From contig NZ_BCWN01000004.1 of assembly GCF_001592225.1 (NCBI RefSeq), positions 146,603-210,602 on the forward strand: 64,000 nt of DNA, given 5' to 3'. The notes beneath the pieces were generated by a model. The model saw only the letters and a list, made by a program, of their open reading frames with translations. It was not told the origin of the DNA and made no database searches. Made by a program: the position numbers and the translations under genes. Positions within the stretch are counted from its first letter, which is position 1; every line of letters begins with the position of its first letter. The DNA is from Castellaniella caeni NBRC 101664. GTDB lineage: Bacteria; Pseudomonadota; Gammaproteobacteria; Burkholderiales; Burkholderiaceae_B. Below, piece by piece: positions 61,323 through 64,000 of the stretch.

Positions 61323-62311
61323 ACCTGCCTTTCCGCTTTCACGCTTTGCCGTTGATCCTGCTTGCCCTCGCGGGCTGCGCCTCGCAGGGCAAGCCGCCGC
61401 CGACCATCTCACTTGATGAGTCAGTGCTGGCCCAGCCGCTGCCCGAACCGCTCGCGCCGGTGGAAGTCGTCGCCGTCCCCGAGCCGCTGGCGTTGCCGGC
61501 GCAGTTGAAGCCACTGCCGGAGGTCGATGCGGCCCCGGCTGCGCCGGAGCCAGCCGACGAGAAGGTACGTGTTTCCCGTGCCAACGCCGAGGCACGCATC
61601 GCACCCACACGCGAGGGCTACGTCAATGCTATCCAGGTGTGGCCTTTCACCGATGGTGCGCTTTATCAGGTCTATGCCTCGCCGGGGCGCGTGACCGTGG
61701 TTTCGCTCCAGCCGGGCGAGGAACTGGTGACGGTCGCCGCCGGCGATACCGTGCGCTGGATCGTGGGCGACACGTCCAGCGGCAGCAGCGACGCGCTGCG
61801 CGTTAATGTGCTGGTCAAGCCCATCCGCTCGGGCCTGAAAACCAATCTGGTCATCACCACCAGTCGGCGCACCTACCTGCTGGAGCTGACCTCAACGGAA
61901 AAGGCATGGATGGCCTCGGTATCCTGGGACTATCCACGCGACCGGATGCTGGCCTTGCAGCGCCAGTCGCAGGCGGCCAGCGCCGCCGCGCCAGTCGATA
62001 CCGGCCTGGCGTTGGAGAAGATCCGCTTCCGTTACGCGGTATCGGGCAGCAACCCGCCGTGGAAGCCGCTGCGTGCCTTCGATGACGGCGAGAAGGTCTA
62101 TATCCAGTTTCCGGCGGGCATTGCCCAGGGTGAGCTGCCGCCGCTGTTCGTCATCGGCGTGCAGGGCGACGGGCAACTGGTGAATTATCGTTTCCGCTCG
62201 CCGTACTACATCGTGGATCGCCTGTTCGGCGCGGCCGAACTGCGGCTGGGCGGCGATGGCGGCGACGTGGTGCGGATCGAGCGCACCGATGGCGTGGCGC
62301 GGAGGAACTGA
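61319..62311 (+). CDS. trbG: conjugative transfer protein TrbG (VirB9-like lipoprotein)
   Basis: A 330-residue lipoprotein with lipobox LLALAGC (Cys 20), a Pro-rich spacer, and the VirB9/CagX domain from about residue 90 (GYVNAIQVWPFTDGALYQVYA) to the C-terminal beta domain (PPWKPLRAFDDGEKVYIQFPAG, then YYIVDRLFGAAELRLG). It forms part of the outer-membrane core complex with TrbI. The start overlaps the trbF stop by 4 bases. An upstream start in frame would lose the signal peptide. Confidence 0.93.
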   Translation: MNLPFRFHALPLILLALAGCASQGKPPPTISLDESVLAQPLPEPLAPVEVVAVPEPLALPAQLKPLPEVDAAPAAPEPADEKVRVSRANAEARIAPTREGYVNAIQVWPFTDGALYQVYASPGRVTVVSLQPGEELVTVAAGDTVRWIVGDTSSGSSDALRVNVLVKPIRSGLKTNLVITTSRRTYLLELTSTEKAWMASVSWDYPRDRMLALQRQSQAASAAAPVDTGLALEKIRFRYAVSGSNPPWKPLRAFDDGEKVYIQFPAGIAQGELPPLFVIGVQGDGQLVNYRFRSPYYIVDRLFGAAELRLGGDGGDVVRIERTDGVARRN

Positions 62312-62313
62312 CC

Positions 62314-63594
62314 ATGAGCCAGGATGACACTCCCGACCTCGCCGCTCCGCCGGCGGGCAAGGTGGCGCCCGAGGCTGTGGCGCTGCGTGCCCAGCCGCGT
62401 CCGGTCACGCGCCTGAACCGGCGCACGCTGGCCATCCTCGCGGGCGGCCTGTCGGTCGCCGTGCTTGGGGCCACGATCTGGTCGCTGCAACCGCATCGGC
62501 GCGGTACGGGCGAGCAAACCGAGCTTTACAACGTCGATCGCGTCTCGAAGTCCGAAGGGCTGGATGCGCTACCGACGGACTACTCGAAGCTGCCGCCAGC
62601 CTTGCCGCACGATGTACCCGAGCTGGGGCCGCCGCTGCCGGGCGACCTCGGCCCGGCCATCGTGAAGTCGCAGCAGCCGGTGACAGCCGCCTACGCGGCT
62701 CCCGGCCACGACCCGAACGATGCGCTGCGCAAGGAAGCCGAAGCTGCCGCAGCATCGTCCGTGTTCTTCCGCTCGGGTGCGCAGGCGGCCGCGCCGGTCG
62801 CGCAGTCGCAGGCCGCCACCGCGCCGGGCTTCGCCGCCAATGCGGCGTTCGACCCGATGGCCGCCGGGCCGGCCTCGACGGCGGCCCAGCCTGCCGATCC
62901 GACCGCCGTGCAGAACCGGCAAGACCAGAAGGAGGCTTTCCTGAAAGGCGGCTCTACGGAAACCCGCAATTCCGGCAACCTGACCCTGCCGGCTTCGCCG
63001 TATCAGGTCATGGCCGGAACGGTGGTTGCCGGAGCGCTGGTGACGGGCATCAAGTCGGACTTGCCCGGCGACGTGATCGCCACTGTGACAGAGCCGGTCT
63101 ATGACACGGCCACCGGGCGTTTCCTGCTGATCCCGCAGGGTTCGCGCATCCTGGGCAAATACAACAGCCAGGTCAGTTACGGGCAGAGCCGCGTTCAAGT
63201 CGTCTGGAATCGGATCATTCTGCCGGACACGTCTTCGTTGACGCTCGACAATCTGGCCGGCGCAGATCCGGCCGGCTATGCCGGCCTGGAAGACGATGTG
63301 GACTACCACTGGGGCCGCATCTTTGCCGGTGCGGCGCTGACGACCCTGCTGGGCGTCGGCGCCGAACTGGCCGCGCCGGAGAATCGACAAGATGGCGATC
63401 GCGTCATCATCGCCGGGCGTGACAGTTTGCAGGACACGGTGAATCAAATCGGCCAGGAAGTGACCCGGCGCAACCTCAACATCCAGCCCACCTTGACCCA
63501 ACGGCCCGGCCTGCCGGTGCGGATCATCGTCAACCGCGACTTGGTGTTGCGGCCGTACCAGCCGCTGTTCTTCAATCGGGGGACTTCACGATGA
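62314..63594 (+). CDS. trbI: conjugative transfer protein TrbI (VirB10-like)
   Basis: A 426-residue protein spanning the envelope. One membrane helix lies at about residues 33-52 (RTLAILAGGLSVAVLGATIW), then a Pro/Ala/Gln-rich periplasmic linker (about 85-205), then the VirB10 beta-barrel domain starting SPYQVMAGTVVAGALVTGI with FLLIPQGSRILGKYNSQVSYGQSRVQVVWNR and the closing PVRIIVNRDLVLRPY. It links inner and outer membrane parts of the channel. It starts 2 bases after trbG and overlaps the next gene by 4 bases. Confidence 0.94.
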   Translation: MSQDDTPDLAAPPAGKVAPEAVALRAQPRPVTRLNRRTLAILAGGLSVAVLGATIWSLQPHRRGTGEQTELYNVDRVSKSEGLDALPTDYSKLPPALPHDVPELGPPLPGDLGPAIVKSQQPVTAAYAAPGHDPNDALRKEAEAAAASSVFFRSGAQAAAPVAQSQAATAPGFAANAAFDPMAAGPASTAAQPADPTAVQNRQDQKEAFLKGGSTETRNSGNLTLPASPYQVMAGTVVAGALVTGIKSDLPGDVIATVTEPVYDTATGRFLLIPQGSRILGKYNSQVSYGQSRVQVVWNRIILPDTSSLTLDNLAGADPAGYAGLEDDVDYHWGRIFAGAALTTLLGVGAELAAPENRQDGDRVIIAGRDSLQDTVNQIGQEVTRRNLNIQPTLTQRPGLPVRIIVNRDLVLRPYQPLFFNRGTSR

Positions 63595-63836
63595 GCACAA
63601 CCAAGAAGCTGCGGCTGGGGCCGCTGCCCAAGACCGAAAGCGTCAAGCTCACCTTTGCCTGCCCGGCCAGTCTTAAAACCGACCTCGACCGCTACGCCGC
63701 GCTGCACGCGCAGGCGTATGGCGAGGCAGTCGATGCGGCGACGCTGATCCCGCACATGCTGGAAGCGTTCATGGCGGGGGATCGGGGATTCAGAAAAGGA
63801 GGGGCAGGCAAGGCCGCCCCGCCGAAGCCGAGTTGA
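63591..63836 (+). CDS. DUF2274 domain protein
   Basis: An 81-residue basic protein opening STTKKLRLGPLPKTESVKLTF, then CPASLKTDLDRYAALHAQAYGE and LIPHMLEAFMAGDRGFRKG. This is DUF2274, a ribbon-helix-helix-like small protein that follows trbI in Tn4371-type elements. Function unknown; the layout suggests a DNA-binding dimer. Its start overlaps the trbI stop by 4 bases and a terminator-like hairpin follows. Confidence 0.88.
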   Translation: MSTTKKLRLGPLPKTESVKLTFACPASLKTDLDRYAALHAQAYGEAVDAATLIPHMLEAFMAGDRGFRKGGAGKAAPPKPS

Positions 63837-63869
63837 CGATGCGGACGCCTCTACCATCCGCCCACGATG

Positions 63870-63901
63870 AAAGCGCAGCCCAAGGGCTGCGCTTTCGCTT
63901 T
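63870..63901 (+). terminator. terminator hairpin after the trb operon
   Basis: AAAGCGCAGCCC pairs with GGGCTGCGCTTT across an AA loop: 12 bp, followed by TTTCGCTTT-type sequence. The stem is strong, the T run is interrupted. The rest of the window (63902-64000) shows no recognisable feature. Confidence 0.8.
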
Positions 63902-64000
63902 GAGCGGTGGCTTGCGATAGGCCGGGCTATGATAGCGGTGCGACCTTGCCCGCTCCGCCGCTCCTAGGCTTGCTACCGCGAAGCGCCTATGCGGCACCTA

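Larger units (their letters stand above)
50022..64000 (+). mobile_element. Tn4371-family integrative element, internally deleted, with arsenic cargo; right end not in window
   Basis: The element begins with a Tn4371-type tyrosine integrase gene and ends, as far as the window shows, with trbF-trbG-trbI and a DUF2274 gene, which is the usual right-hand order in this family. The expected core between them (relaxase, coupling protein TraG, traF/traR, parA/repA region, trbB, C, D, E, J) is missing, and trbL has lost its 5' end. The present cargo is a complete arsenic operon. It should integrate and excise if the integrase and both ends work, but it cannot transfer itself. The right att site should lie beyond or near the end of the window. 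Confidence 0.85.

Overview
The window is high-GC DNA of a betaproteobacterium, most likely an Alcaligenaceae member (Bordetella/Achromobacter/Castellaniella-like). I infer this from the family content and gene pairings (parE-parC, trxA-rho, yhdP divergent from glnE, a PuuD-type membrane urate oxidase), not from a marker-gene comparison. About 50 kb of ordinary chromosome is followed, from about 50.0 kb to the end of the window, by part of a Tn4371-type integrative element.

Chromosomal part. 0-8.6 kb: a DUF3422 gene end, an AI-2E family permease, a MAPEG protein, tRNA-Thr(CGT), a RelE/HigB-type toxin-antitoxin pair, a b561-type cytochrome, a PfkB sugar kinase divergent from an MFS exporter, yghU, a DUF2892 protein, slyX and an M20 peptidase. 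8.8-13.6 kb: a urate/allantoin catabolic locus (alc, puuE, a GntR/FCD regulator, then divergent uraH and puuD) with two identical 12-bp palindromes in the divergent promoter region. 13.7-22.7 kb: an eight-gene type IVb (PilL/N/O/P/Q/R/S/V or Tcp-like) pilus operon on the minus strand. 22.8-26.5 kb: a three-gene operon of an iron-sulfur flavoprotein reductase, a DadA-like oxidase and a UgpB-like binding protein. 26.5-34 kb: parC, parE, trxA, rho, gdhA. 34-41 kb: the large AsmA-like protein YhdP divergent from glnE. 41-42 kb: a small scar zone where the 3' end of glnE has been joined to a broken toxin gene, next to a surviving antitoxin and two unrelated gene fragments. 42-50 kb: clpB with a good heat-shock promoter, an unrecognised gene, hipBA, a cytochrome P450, a class II amidotransferase, and two small proteins.

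Mobile part. From about 50.02 kb: a tyrosine integrase of the Tn4371 family, a translationally coupled YhcG/DUF1016 nuclease-like gene, a RadC-like protein, an eight-gene arsenic operon on the minus strand (arsR-arsI-arsC-arsD-arsA-acr3-arsC2-arsH), then a 5'-truncated trbL followed by intact trbF, trbG, trbI and a DUF2274 gene. The relaxase, coupling protein and trbB-trbJ expected between integrase and trbL are absent, so this looks like an internally deleted element that still carries a complete resistance cargo. Two diverged direct copies of a roughly 290-300 bp non-coding sequence flank radC plus the arsenic operon. One ends just before radC and the other ends exactly at the trbL truncation point. 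Three small hairpins in the repeat keep their stems, and two of them vary only in the loop, so I rate this repeat as the most interesting unexplained structure in the window.

How the parts work together: the urate genes would take uric acid to ureidoglycolate and urea, but the OHCU decarboxylase and ureidoglycolate lyase steps are not encoded here. The arsenic operon covers arsenate reduction by two unrelated reductases, arsenite extrusion by Acr3 (with ArsA/ArsD possibly assisting), and detoxification of organic arsenicals (ArsI, ArsH). The remaining core genes serve topology, redox, nitrogen regulation and protein quality control. The intergenic stretches above 300 bases (41497-42054, 44647-44952, 52469-52808, 59100-59441) are each described by an entry. 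Nothing recognisable was seen in 63902-64000.
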